The notes below the pieces were generated by a model, which did not search any database, was not told the DNA's origin, and worked only from the letters and a program-made list of their open reading frames with translations. Shown in pieces: positions 1 to 6,924 of a DNA stretch of 10,773 nt. The stretch covers positions 1 through 10,773 of the forward strand of contig DAOTGG010000035.1 in the NCBI GenBank assembly GCA_035446985.1, written 5' to 3'. This stretch comes from JAQUSX01 sp035446985. GTDB lineage: Bacteria > Bacillota > Clostridia > Christensenellales > CAG-314. Numbering within the stretch: position 1 is the first letter of the stretch; each line of letters opens with the position of its first letter. The position numbers and the translations under genes were made by a program.

Positions 1-400
1 CAGACATTCCGTATTTTTCGGTCAGTTCGACGAGTTTCTTTCTTGCGGCAGATCTATCTAACAGTCCCTTTTTTACGACTTCGTTTCCTAATATCACGTT
101 ATCTAAAACGCTCAATTCGTTCACGAGCATAAAGTGCTGATGAACCATTCCGACACCGTATTTTGCGGCGTCGACGGGACTCGATATGGAGACCTTTTCA
201 CCGCGCACGAAAATCTCGCCGCTCGTCGGTTTTTCCAGACCGAAAAGTATTTTCATAAGAGTGCTTTTACCTGCGCCGTTCTCGCCGGCAAGAGCGTGAA
301 TTTCACCCTCCGCGACTTCTATAGAGGCATTCTCATTAGCTATTATGCCGTTGTCATATACTTTGCTAATACCCCGCATTTCTATAATTACGTTTTTCAT
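1..400 (-). CDS. ABC transporter ATP-binding protein, nucleoside/BMP type (N-terminal part only)
   Basis: This is the ATPase that powers an ABC importer at the inner face of the membrane. The frame is open from ATG at 400 to the left window edge, giving 133 residues. Walker A is GENGAGKS (residues 39-46). The Q-loop lies in GMVHQHFMLV (residues 84-93), and that wording is typical of the double-ATPase subunits of BMP-type nucleoside importers (YufO/NupO group) and of sugar ATPases such as RbsA. Those proteins are usually about 500 residues with two nucleotide-binding domains, so roughly a quarter is visible. The signature motif, Walker B and the second domain lie outside. The start is 7 bases after the stop of the upstream BMP lipoprotein gene, so translation may be coupled; no strong Shine-Dalgarno is seen. 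The adjacent BMP binding protein supports the subfamily. The exact substrate is unknown. Confidence 0.93.
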   Translation of the reverse strand, partial: MKNVIIEMRGISKVYDNGIIANENASIEVAEGEIHALAGENGAGKSTLMKILFGLEKPTSGEIFVRGEKVSISSPVDAAKYGVGMVHQHFMLVNELSVLDNVILGNEVVKKGLLDRSAARKKLVELTEKYGMS

Positions 401-407
401 TTTTTAA

Positions 408-1592
408 TTAATCCGCTTTTATCGAATCTTCGATTGCGTTAAAATCCGAAAGCGTCAAATCGTAAGCCGATTTAACGACTATTTCGCCGCTGATTATTTT
501 CTGTTCGATTAAATCGACCAAATCCCTCACGTCTTGGGGAATAATCGATTTGTAATAATCGTTTTTGGCAAGACCTATGACAGGTTCGCCGTTTATAATA
601 TTGTTCAGCCCCATTTCGGCTACCGTGCCGAATTCCAGCTGATTATTTACAAATTTTATAATAGCGTCGTAAATAGTTAAATCGACACGCTTGAGCACGC
701 TGGTTATTATTCTACTCGCTTTTTCAAGGTCTTTGGTTTCGCCCGTTGAAAAATACTCATACTGATCGCTGTCTACTCCGATGATATATTTTTCAATTCC
801 TTTAGTTTTATAAAGCTCGCTCACAGCGTCAATGCAGCCCAAGCCCGATTGGCTCGCCGCTTGAAACAGGATGTACGCGCCGCTGTTGTATTGACTGAGC
901 GCCTGCGCTTTGCCCGTAGTGCTGTCGGTAAATCCTCCCACATAAGAGCAGAAAACCTGCGTAGGCAGATTGCCCTCTAAAGAGTTCGCGTAAATAATGC
1001 CCTGATAATATCCGACGGCAAAGTCTTTGATAATATCCGATTTCAGACCGCCTATAAAACCGGCTTTTTTAATATCGTCGGGAGAAATATTCTGCGACCA
1101 TTCAGCGGCTAACACGCCCGCCAGAAAAGCTCCTTCGTTTTGTTTATACTTTATTGAATAAACGTTCGGAAACGTTTTATTATTTGCTTCTTTATTTATG
1201 TCGGCGTCGAAAATTATAAATTTTTTATTAAGATATTGCGGCGCGATTCTCTGCAATTTTTCGCGCATTTGGTCGGTGCCGACTATAATCAAATCGTAAT
1301 TCTCGCTTGATTCGCAGACTTCTCTTAACGCAGACTCCCAATTGGAGGTGCTTTGTCCGACTTCGATGACCTTTGTCACGATGTCGGGGTATTCTTCATT
1401 TATCATTTCAATTCCGTTGTTCGCCGAATCGAAAAAGGATTTATCGCCAAGGTTACCGTTAATCAGCAAACACACTTTCGTTATTTCGTCGTCTTCAGTT
1501 TGAATATTGCCGTCGCCGCAAGCAGAGACGCAAAGCGTCAAAGTCATGACGGCGAGAACTATAGCGATAAATTTTACAAAATTTTTTTTCAT
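408..1592 (-). CDS. BMP-family ABC transporter substrate-binding lipoprotein (PnrA/BmpA/Med type)
   Basis: A 394-residue extracytoplasmic binding protein. The signal peptide (residues 1-24) ends in a lipobox VSA-C with Cys25 as the lipidated residue. The mature part carries the usual BMP landmarks in order: NGNLGDKSFFDS (45-56), YKQNEGAFLAGVLAA (149-163), AGFIGGLKSD (177-186), VGGFTDSTTGKAQA (218-231), LFQAASQSGLG (242-252) and IGVDSDQ (271-277). Characterised members bind purine nucleosides (PnrA) or related compounds, but the ligand here cannot be read from sequence. The frame stays open upstream to 1643, but the start at 1592 is chosen because it begins the signal peptide and follows a GGGG-containing ribosome site at 1600-1603. 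An ABC ATPase follows 7 bases downstream. Upstream is another lipoprotein with a very similar signal peptide. Confidence 0.95.
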   Translation of the reverse strand: MKKNFVKFIAIVLAVMTLTLCVSACGDGNIQTEDDEITKVCLLINGNLGDKSFFDSANNGIEMINEEYPDIVTKVIEVGQSTSNWESALREVCESSENYDLIIVGTDQMREKLQRIAPQYLNKKFIIFDADINKEANNKTFPNVYSIKYKQNEGAFLAGVLAAEWSQNISPDDIKKAGFIGGLKSDIIKDFAVGYYQGIIYANSLEGNLPTQVFCSYVGGFTDSTTGKAQALSQYNSGAYILFQAASQSGLGCIDAVSELYKTKGIEKYIIGVDSDQYEYFSTGETKDLEKASRIITSVLKRVDLTIYDAIIKFVNNQLEFGTVAEMGLNNIINGEPVIGLAKNDYYKSIIPQDVRDLVDLIEQKIISGEIVVKSAYDLTLSDFNAIEDSIKAD

Positions 1593-1599
1593 ATTTTTA

Positions 1600-1603
1600 C
1601 CCC
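1600..1603 (-). promoter_or_regulatory. Ribosome binding site (GGGG) of the BMP lipoprotein gene
   Basis: On the minus strand GCGGGG is followed by 7 bases and then ATG at 1592. It decides the start, because an earlier in-frame start would place this site inside the coding region. The GGGG also has partners in the CCCC of the hairpin at 1621-1641. Confidence 0.55.
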
Positions 1604-1620
1604 GCGGAGTTTTATCGTCT

Positions 1621-1641
1621 GGGGCGGTTAATAGCCGCCCC
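1621..1641 (-). promoter_or_regulatory. G+C-rich hairpin between the two lipoprotein genes
   Basis: A perfect 7-bp stem, GGGGCGG with CCGCCCC, closes a 7-base loop and may be extended by a G-U and an A-U pair. It lies in the 98-bp gap between the DUF4430 gene and the BMP gene. No T-run follows on either strand, so it is not an ordinary rho-independent terminator. On the operon mRNA it could act as a stability or processing element, or affect access to the ribosome site about 18 bases downstream. The function is inferred only. Confidence 0.55.
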
Positions 1642-1657
1642 AACCGACAAATTTAAT

Positions 1658-1697
1658 CTGTACTAAAATTTTACCATCTGTACTAAAATTTTACCAT
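1658..1697. repeat. Perfect 20-bp tandem duplication across the end of the DUF4430 gene
   Basis: The unit at 1658-1677 is repeated exactly at 1678-1697, and the match extends 2 bases further left. Each unit contains the self-complementary word TAAAATTTTA. The right copy contains the TAA stop of the DUF4430 gene (1691-1693) and part of its last Trp codon; the left copy is wholly non-coding. It looks like a slippage duplication. Any regulatory effect is unknown. Confidence 0.9.
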
Positions 1698-2167
1698 GTA
1701 ATAGCGGCTGTTTCATAGACAATTTCAAACAAGTCGCCGTCTCTAAGCTGTTGCGCGCCTACGCCGGCTGAAAAACCTCCGTTGATTTTGCACGACCACG
1801 CAGAATAAGTACCGTCACCATTCTCAACGTAACCTACGCCCGCTATCGTAGAAATAAAGCTGCTGTATTCGTTAAGTCCGACAATTTCAATACTCTTTGC
1901 CGCGCATGCCGCTTCAACCGCTTCATAAGCCATATGTCTGATGGTTTGGAGTTCCACCGTTCCCGAGAACAGAGGAGCCTTTGAAGAATCGGGATTATAG
2001 ATAATCAGGTTAACGGTTATTGTGTAGTTGCCGTAATCTTCGCTGTAATAAGGGTCGGTCGCGATTGCTTTATCATCGCCGACTTTTACTCCGCAAGCGC
2101 AGAAAACTGTTAAAGTCAAAATCAAGGCAAGAGCAAATGCCCCGAATTTTACAAATGTTTTTTTCAT
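1691..2167 (-). CDS. Small lipoprotein with a DUF4430 (transcobalamin C-terminal-like) domain
   Basis: A 158-residue protein with a hydrophobic signal peptide ending FCA-C, so Cys25 is the probable lipid anchor; Phe at -3 makes the lipobox slightly atypical. From about residue 46 it resembles DUF4430/transcobalamin C-terminal-like domains. The end is the most telling part: a Trp (W124) in YSAWSCKING, then GGFSAGVGAQQLRDGDLFEIVYE (130-152), which matches the family pattern of W..x.NG, G.G and a GD followed by a hydrophobic residue and Tyr. Such domains occur in surface proteins, often near vitamin or corrinoid uptake genes. The start has a clear AGGAG site. It lies 43 bases after the PHP gene and 98 before the BMP gene, suggesting an accessory capture protein of the same importer. 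That role is inferred, and the ligand is unknown. Confidence 0.82.
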   Translation of the reverse strand: MKKTFVKFGAFALALILTLTVFCACGVKVGDDKAIATDPYYSEDYGNYTITVNLIIYNPDSSKAPLFSGTVELQTIRHMAYEAVEAACAAKSIEIVGLNEYSSFISTIAGVGYVENGDGTYSAWSCKINGGFSAGVGAQQLRDGDLFEIVYETAAITW

Positions 2168-2210
2168 TTTTTTCTCCTTATTTATATTTATACATTACGT
2201 ATAAAAAAAT

Positions 2211-3677
2211 TTAGTCAAAGAATATCGGATTGGTTACTGCGTAATAAACGCTTTCGCCATACGCTTCTATTACGATCCAGTCGCCTGCCTCAATGCCCTG
2301 CAATTGAATCGAGCCTGTATAATTTGTTCCGCTTACGTCTATTTGAGAAAAGTACTCCCCGTTTTTGTATATATTAAGTTTGGTAAGACCGTCACGGCAG
2401 AACAATTCTACGTTGACCGTTTTATTTCCATCACCCGCTTGAGCCGTTTCACCGTATACGCGTCCATCCACGTCCGCAAAAATCAAAACTCCATTGGTTA
2501 CAAAACCGTGTCCGTTTTCAATCGCGTCAAGAATTTTTTTCGTAGTAACTTCACCCGCCGCGTAAGCAAAATACGTCGGCATACCCGCATATTGTCCTGT
2601 TTTCTTTAATTCTTTTTTATAAGCCGAGTACGGATCGCTTTCGTTATACAAATTCGGGTTGTAACTGCCTTCAGAACTGTGTAAATCCGTGCCGCTGGTA
2701 GCGAAAATCCTATAACCCTGGTTCAGCAATTCAAACCATTTAAGCATGGACTGGCGGTTTTGGTTCAGCTCGCCATTAGGGGTGATATATCCCGGAGTCT
2801 CAAAATATCCGTTCCATATTTCTATTGTGTTGAAATTACCGATCAGATCCCATTCGCCGTCGTAACTGTTAAAGCCCATGCCGCCGGTCGAATACGGGTG
2901 ATTAAGCTGACATATACCGCCGTTGCGGACGATTTCTTCCGTAATTATTTTCACTTCTTCAATCGGGTCCTCGCCAAGGCTTAATTCGATTTCCCATTGT
3001 TCGACTACCGCGCTGCTGCCAATGGATTGAAAATGACCGTATGCGGTAGTGATTTCGCAGCCAGGTATCGGTGTGAAATATTTATATTGTCCGTCTTTTA
3101 TGTCGTAAACAAAACGCGAAGTCTGCATCCATTCGGAAATACCGGTATTGTCGTTATGATCGGATAGTAGCGCCCACGAAAGACCCGCCGCGATATCCGC
3201 GCGAGCAAGTTCCTCTACCGTATCGCTTCCGTCCGAAAACAAGGTGTGTTGATGCAAATCGCCTGCGTAATAATTGTCAGCCGCAGCGTCGTATAGACGA
3301 ACAAGACGTATATCTTCCAAATAATAATTTTTAAAACTCTCAACAGATATTTTCTTAGTTACCGTGGAATATTGCATACCTCTGGAATAATGAAGAATGT
3401 AATCGCCTTCTTCAAGCTGAATTTCGTAGCCTGACAAAACATTAGTCGTTTTTAATACGGTTTTTCCGTCAGTCGATTCGATAACGATATTAGCCAGCAG
3501 CATTTCGCCGAGGTCGTTCATGACCTTACCCCTTATCGTGGCAGGCTGAATCACGTTTACGTTGTTATCTTCGCCGCCGCTTTGCGCAACGAAAATAATA
3601 AAGAAACAGCTTTCCGCCAAAAAAAGCGCGGCAAGGCAAATAGCCGCTATCATCCAAAATTTATTTTTTCTTTCCAT
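2211..3677 (-). CDS. Membrane-anchored PHP-domain metallohydrolase, CehA/McbA type
   Basis: A 488-residue protein in three parts. An N-terminal membrane segment (about residues 7-31) should anchor it with the bulk outside. A carboxypeptidase-regulatory-like beta domain follows (about 47-126, beginning ATIRGKVMND). The rest is a PHP catalytic domain. Visible metal-ligand candidates are DLHQH (D140, H142, H144), SDHND (D173, H174), the Glu of GCEIT (E208), H215, NHP (H260) and GTDLH (D331, H333), so the active site looks complete. PHP enzymes use a multi-metal centre to hydrolyse phosphoesters; CehA and McbA act on carbamates, and most relatives have unknown substrates. It is the first gene after the promoter at 3764-3737. 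ATG 3677 is preferred over a TTG at 3704, because the GGAGG site lies between them. It may process a compound outside the cell before import. Confidence 0.9.
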   Translation of the reverse strand: MERKNKFWMIAAICLAALFLAESCFFIIFVAQSGGEDNNVNVIQPATIRGKVMNDLGEMLLANIVIESTDGKTVLKTTNVLSGYEIQLEEGDYILHYSRGMQYSTVTKKISVESFKNYYLEDIRLVRLYDAAADNYYAGDLHQHTLFSDGSDTVEELARADIAAGLSWALLSDHNDNTGISEWMQTSRFVYDIKDGQYKYFTPIPGCEITTAYGHFQSIGSSAVVEQWEIELSLGEDPIEEVKIITEEIVRNGGICQLNHPYSTGGMGFNSYDGEWDLIGNFNTIEIWNGYFETPGYITPNGELNQNRQSMLKWFELLNQGYRIFATSGTDLHSSEGSYNPNLYNESDPYSAYKKELKKTGQYAGMPTYFAYAAGEVTTKKILDAIENGHGFVTNGVLIFADVDGRVYGETAQAGDGNKTVNVELFCRDGLTKLNIYKNGEYFSQIDVSGTNYTGSIQLQGIEAGDWIVIEAYGESVYYAVTNPIFFD

Positions 3678-3688
3678 ATTGCAAAAAA

Positions 3689-3693
3689 CCTCC
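3689..3693 (-). promoter_or_regulatory. Shine-Dalgarno GGAGG deciding the start of the PHP gene
   Basis: GGAGG on the minus strand lies 11 bases before ATG 3677. The in-frame TTG at 3704 lies upstream of this site and would translate it into protein, so ATG 3677 is the better start. The spacing is a little long. Confidence 0.7.
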
Positions 3694-3695
3694 GT

Positions 3696-3707
3696 TTTGT
3701 ACAAAAT
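3696..3707. promoter_or_regulatory. 12-bp perfect palindrome TTTTGTACAAAA in the leader of the PHP operon
   Basis: The site lies just upstream of the ribosome binding site and downstream of the predicted transcription start (about 3730), a position where a repressor could act. The shorter core TTGTACA recurs on the minus strand at 3827-3821, upstream of the promoter. No known regulator is assigned; this is a possible operator only. Confidence 0.3.
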
Positions 3708-3736
3708 TCAATATGGTAAAACGATTTATCACATTT

Positions 3737-3764
3737 ATAATAACACTCTTTTTCCTTTTGTCAA
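3737..3764 (-). promoter_or_regulatory. Sigma-A-type promoter of the PHP-DUF4430-BMP-ABC operon
   Basis: On the minus strand there is a perfect -35 TTGACA (3764-3759), a 16-bp spacer and a -10 TATTAT (3742-3737). Transcription would start near 3730, giving a leader of about 50 bases. A second possible -10, TATAAA, sits 3 bases further on with a 19-bp spacer. Confidence 0.6.
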
Positions 3765-3918
3765 TACCAAATCAAAAAATATTTCTTGTAAAATCTAAAG
3801 CGATTGTTGAAAATATTTTATGTACAATAAACAAGGTAAGCAATTTGATAAGATTTATTCGGGGTTTATGATTTCATAAATTAGAATTAGCGTACACCAA
3901 AAAAATATTTTGATAATT
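3765..3918. other. A+T-rich intergenic stretch without a supported gene
   Basis: This is the rest of the 319-bp gap between the TRAP permease gene and the PHP gene. The only open frame noticed is 20 codons (3820-3879, plus strand) with no ribosome site or convincing promoter. No structured RNA was recognised. Confidence 0.6.
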
Positions 3919-3951
3919 AAAAACGCCTTTCATATTTAGAACGGCGTTTTT
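3919..3951 (-). terminator. Rho-independent, bidirectional terminator after the TRAP operon
   Basis: A 9-bp stem pairs AAAAACGCC (3919-3927) with GGCGTTTTT (3943-3951) around a 15-base loop. Read on the minus strand it ends in GGCGTTTTT and lies 45 bases beyond the stop of the TRAP permease gene, which it should terminate. The plus-strand reading also ends in a run of six T, so it can work both ways. It separates the two minus-strand operons. Confidence 0.85.
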
Positions 3952-3996
3952 TAATATAAACTTGTAAAATAAAATCAAAATAAATAAGTCAATTAA

Positions 3997-5937
3997 TTAA
4001 GCTGTTTTATCGTTGGCTTCCTGTCTTTTGCGTTTTCTGCCGTTGAAAATAAAAGTAAGCACAACCGTAGCAATTCCGACAATCAAACCCACATAATCAG
4101 TCCAAGCATAGCCCTGTATAAACATCATTATTGCCGAAACAAACATTAGTAATCTAATCGGCCATTTTATCTTGCCGTTCAACCAACCCGTAACCGACAT
4201 ACCTATTATGCATACTGCGATGAGAGCTAAAAACATTATATAAATTACATCCCACGGCTGAGCGTCTATTATCAGAAGTGCAGGATTATATACGTAGACG
4301 TATGGAATAATAAATCCCGATAGTCCCAGCAAAAATGCCTGCACTCCCGTCTTGCCCGGCTTGCTGTCGGCAATTCCCGCTCCCGCGTAAGCCGCCAAAG
4401 CTACAGGCGGTGTGATGAATGAAACAATAGCAAAATAGAAAACGAACATATTTGCGGCGAGCAAAGGTATACCCACTTCAACCAATGGCGGAACGCCTAT
4501 TGTAGCGGCAATAATATAAGCCGCTGTGGAAGGAAGTCCCATACCCATAATCAAACACGCAACCATAATAAGCACAAGCATAAAGAAAACGTTTCCGCCT
4601 GCAAGGTCGAATACGATACGGGTGAATTTTACACCTATTCCTGTCATTGACACAATACCTATTACAATGCCTGCGGCAGCGCATGCAATCGCCACAGCTA
4701 TTGTCGTTTTCATACTCTTTTTGCAAGCTTCATAAAGTTCTTTAAAAGGAAACCTTTTTTCTTGAACGAGTGTTTTGATCGTACCTATAATGAGCAGGGA
4801 AATAATGGCGAATACAGCCGAATAGTTTGCGGAAAATTGAAAACCAAGCAAACACACAAGCAAAACTATAATAGGCACCGAGAAAAACCATCCGTTTTTC
4901 AAAACTTTGAGTACCTGCGGCAAGCGTTCTTTTGGCTCCCCTTTAAGTCCGAGTTTGTCGGCCTCCAGATAGACCGCAACGCCCAAAGCTATATAATAAA
5001 GCAAACCTGGTATCAATGCCGCTATTATAATGCTTGAATAAGGAATACCTGTCAAATCCGCCATAACAAACGCCGCCGCGCCCATTACGGGAGGGAGTAT
5101 TTGTCCGCCTGTGGATGCGACCGCTTCGACCGCTCCCGCATACTCGGGTTTGTAACCGACTTTTTTCATAAGCGGAATGGTAAACGTTCCCGTTGTTACG
5201 ACGTTAGCTACCGCGCTGCCGTTAATAGAGCCCATGAAAGCCGACGAGACAACCGCAGCTTCGGCAGGTCCGCCTTTCATTCTGCCCGTTAACGCGTAAG
5301 CGATATCGATAAAAAATCTACCCGCGCCAAAAACGTCAAGCAGTTCGCCAAGGATTATATACAGACAAACAAATGATACGCTCGCTCCTATAGGCGTTCC
5401 GAATATTCCTTCCGTTGTCCAAGCTACGTATTCGGTAATATAAGACAAAGAATAACCTTTGTGAGCGATAACTGCAGGCATATATCTTCCAAACATCGCG
5501 TAAAGAATAAAAATTAATGACAAGATTGTTAGAGCTAATCCCACTTTTCTTCTGGCAAGCTCCAAAATCATAATCATTAATATTACGCCCATTATTATCT
5601 CTAATGTTGATGCGCCGTTAATCGCTCTGTCCAGCATAAGCGTATTCGTCATACCTATAACATAATAAATACCTATAAGCAGCGAAACAATAACGCATAT
5701 CAGGTTGATAACCGATAAAACGGTCTTTTTATTTATTAGTCTATCTCTGAAATTATAAAGAAAATAGATAAAGATAAACAAAAAAGTATGGAATACCCTT
5801 TGCTGAGCTACTCCTATCGATGTGCTGTACGCAATGTAAAAATGAAAAAGCGCGCCGATAACCGAAACGACACCTATAACGATATCGACTATCAGAACTA
5901 ATTTGCTTTTTTCATTTTCTTTAATCAACTCTTTCAT
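3997..5937 (-). CDS. TRAP transporter permease, fused DctQ-DctM type (TAXI system)
   Basis: A 646-residue integral membrane protein that would use an ion gradient to import a ligand, usually an organic acid, delivered by the TAXI binding protein encoded just upstream. The N-terminal part (to about residue 150) has several hydrophobic segments and corresponds to the small DctQ-like subunit. The large DctM-like part follows, with family motifs GGPAEAAVVSSAFMGS (222-237), NGSAVANVVTTG (239-250), STGGQILPPVMGAAAF (275-290) and GMGLPSTAAY (465-474). A further hydrophobic C-terminal region ends in a basic tail. The length fits the 4TM/12TM fused permeases typical of TAXI systems. The start has GGAGG 7 bases upstream. 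The gap of 77 bases from the binding-protein gene holds a strong hairpin. The substrate is not known. Confidence 0.95.
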   Translation of the reverse strand: MKELIKENEKSKLVLIVDIVIGVVSVIGALFHFYIAYSTSIGVAQQRVFHTFLFIFIYFLYNFRDRLINKKTVLSVINLICVIVSLLIGIYYVIGMTNTLMLDRAINGASTLEIIMGVILMIMILELARRKVGLALTILSLIFILYAMFGRYMPAVIAHKGYSLSYITEYVAWTTEGIFGTPIGASVSFVCLYIILGELLDVFGAGRFFIDIAYALTGRMKGGPAEAAVVSSAFMGSINGSAVANVVTTGTFTIPLMKKVGYKPEYAGAVEAVASTGGQILPPVMGAAAFVMADLTGIPYSSIIIAALIPGLLYYIALGVAVYLEADKLGLKGEPKERLPQVLKVLKNGWFFSVPIIVLLVCLLGFQFSANYSAVFAIISLLIIGTIKTLVQEKRFPFKELYEACKKSMKTTIAVAIACAAAGIVIGIVSMTGIGVKFTRIVFDLAGGNVFFMLVLIMVACLIMGMGLPSTAAYIIAATIGVPPLVEVGIPLLAANMFVFYFAIVSFITPPVALAAYAGAGIADSKPGKTGVQAFLLGLSGFIIPYVYVYNPALLIIDAQPWDVIYIMFLALIAVCIIGMSVTGWLNGKIKWPIRLLMFVSAIMMFIQGYAWTDYVGLIVGIATVVLTFIFNGRKRKRQEANDKTA

Positions 5938-5957
5938 TTGAGTCCTCCGTAGGTTTT

Positions 5958-5994
5958 AAGTAAAGGGACTTTTATTTATTTAGTCCCTTTACTT
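5958..5994 (-). promoter_or_regulatory. 13-bp perfect hairpin between the TAXI and permease genes
   Basis: AAGTAAAGGGACT (5958-5970) pairs with AGTCCCTTTACTT (5982-5994) around an 11-base A/T loop. In the operon direction the 3' arm is followed by AAAACC, not a T-run, so readthrough to the permease is expected. It begins 20 bases after the TAXI stop codon and could protect the 3' end of the binding-protein message, giving more binding protein than permease. On the plus strand a T-run does follow, but no plus-strand gene precedes it. Confidence 0.7.
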
Positions 5995-6014
5995 TTTAAC
6001 TTTTGCTAAAAAAC

Positions 6015-6881
6015 TCAGTCGTTGGGCGCTATTAAGTTTTCAGGAATGGTCAGACCTATTTCTTCAAAATATCTTATCGCGCCTTTATGCAAAGGAATAT
6101 CTATTTCCTGTAATGCCGTTTCCAAAATAACTTGTTCGCTTACACTCTTTGCGCATCCAGCCCATTCTTCTCTGTTTTCCCAAATAGCTTTTACCATTTC
6201 ATAAATCTGCTCTTCTGTAAAGGCGTCTTTTGTGGTTAGCATAATGATTCTTGCCTTAGGCGTTACTACGTCGTAATCTATACCTTCATAAGTGCCCGCG
6301 GGAACAGTAAACTTGGTGTATGCGGGGATCGTTTCATAAAACTTGTCGTTGTCGATGTTTATCATTTTAGCGTTTGCGGACGTTACAAGCTCGGTCAAAG
6401 CCGCGCTGTTTAACGGGTGAGTGCAAATAAAGCCGTCGATTTTACCGTCTTTAAGAGCCGCAACGGCGTCTGATTCCGACATATACTGAGCGTGCACGTC
6501 GTCCAAAGTCATATCGTAGCAGTCCAAAAGCACTTCCGCCATCATAGCTCCGCCAGAACCCGCTGCGCCTACTCCGATTGTTTTGCCTTTGAAATCTTCA
6601 AAAGTATTGATTCCCTTACCTTCTAGAGTAAACACCTGAAGATAATTGTAAATTGTGGAAAACAACGCTCTGAGNNNNNNNNNNNNNNNNNNNNNNNNNN
6701 NNNNNNNNNNNNNNNNNNNNNNNNNNNNNNNNNNNNNNNNNNNNNNNNNNNNNNNNNNNNNNNNNNNNNNNNNNGTGCCGATTGTAAAGTATACCGTTTC
6801 ATTTTTAGCGCAGGAAGCGAATCCAAATACGCTTGTTACGCACATTAACAGAACCAGTAATATCAATAATCCCTTCTTCAT
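6015..6881 (-). CDS. TAXI-family TRAP transporter solute-binding lipoprotein, interrupted by an assembly gap
   Basis: This is the extracytoplasmic receptor of the TRAP system. The N-terminal part (35 residues) has a signal peptide ending FAS-C (Cys24), so it is probably lipid-anchored, followed by VYFTIG, the usual start of TAXI domains. After 100 N, the C-terminal 219 residues resume with LRALFS and continue through GINTFEDFKGKTIGVGAAGSG to PLHKGAIRYFEEIGL, all typical of TAXI proteins. The middle of the ligand-binding lobe is lost in the gap. TAXI proteins are usually about 320 residues, so more sequence is missing than the N run implies. The two sides can be read in one frame across the N run only because its length is arbitrary. 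The start has an AGGAG site 8 bases upstream. It lies 43 bases after the EPSP-synthase-like gene, in the same operon. Confidence 0.93.
   Translation of the reverse strand: MKKGLLILLVLLMCVTSVFGFASCAKNETVYFTIGXXXXXXXXXXXXXXXXXXXXXXXXXXXXXXXXXXLRALFSTIYNYLQVFTLEGKGINTFEDFKGKTIGVGAAGSGGAMMAEVLLDCYDMTLDDVHAQYMSESDAVAALKDGKIDGFICTHPLNSAALTELVTSANAKMINIDNDKFYETIPAYTKFTVPAGTYEGIDYDVVTPKARIIMLTTKDAFTEEQIYEMVKAIWENREEWAGCAKSVSEQVILETALQEIDIPLHKGAIRYFEEIGLTIPENLIAPND
6675..6774. other. Assembly gap of exactly 100 N inside the TAXI gene
   Basis: A round run of 100 N is a conventional scaffold placeholder, so the true distance is unknown. Comparison with remembered TAXI proteins suggests about 75-80 residues, roughly 230 bp, are missing between the FTIG and LRALFS motifs. 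Confidence 0.97.
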
Positions 6882-6924
6882 ATTTTTTTCTCCTTGTTTT
6901 TTTATATATAGCTAAATGCCTTAG

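Noticed and set aside
134..442. 102-codon plus-strand frame opposite the ABC ATPase gene.
   Set aside because: It is antisense to a clear Walker A/Q-loop coding frame and has no recognisable domain or ribosome site.
1593..1643. 17-residue N-terminal extension of the BMP lipoprotein.
   Set aside because: It would bury the signal peptide and translate the hairpin and ribosome site; the lipoprotein start at 1592 is better.
3820..3879. 20-codon open frame on the plus strand (MYNKQG...) followed by the hairpin at 3919-3951, resembling a tiny gene or small RNA.
   Set aside because: No ribosome binding site, no plus-strand promoter with acceptable spacing, and the hairpin is explained by the TRAP operon on the other strand.
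4478..4735. Antisense and alternate-frame open frames inside the TRAP permease gene.
   Set aside because: They are overlapped by the conserved DctM motifs, which fix the coding frame, and have no domain of their own.
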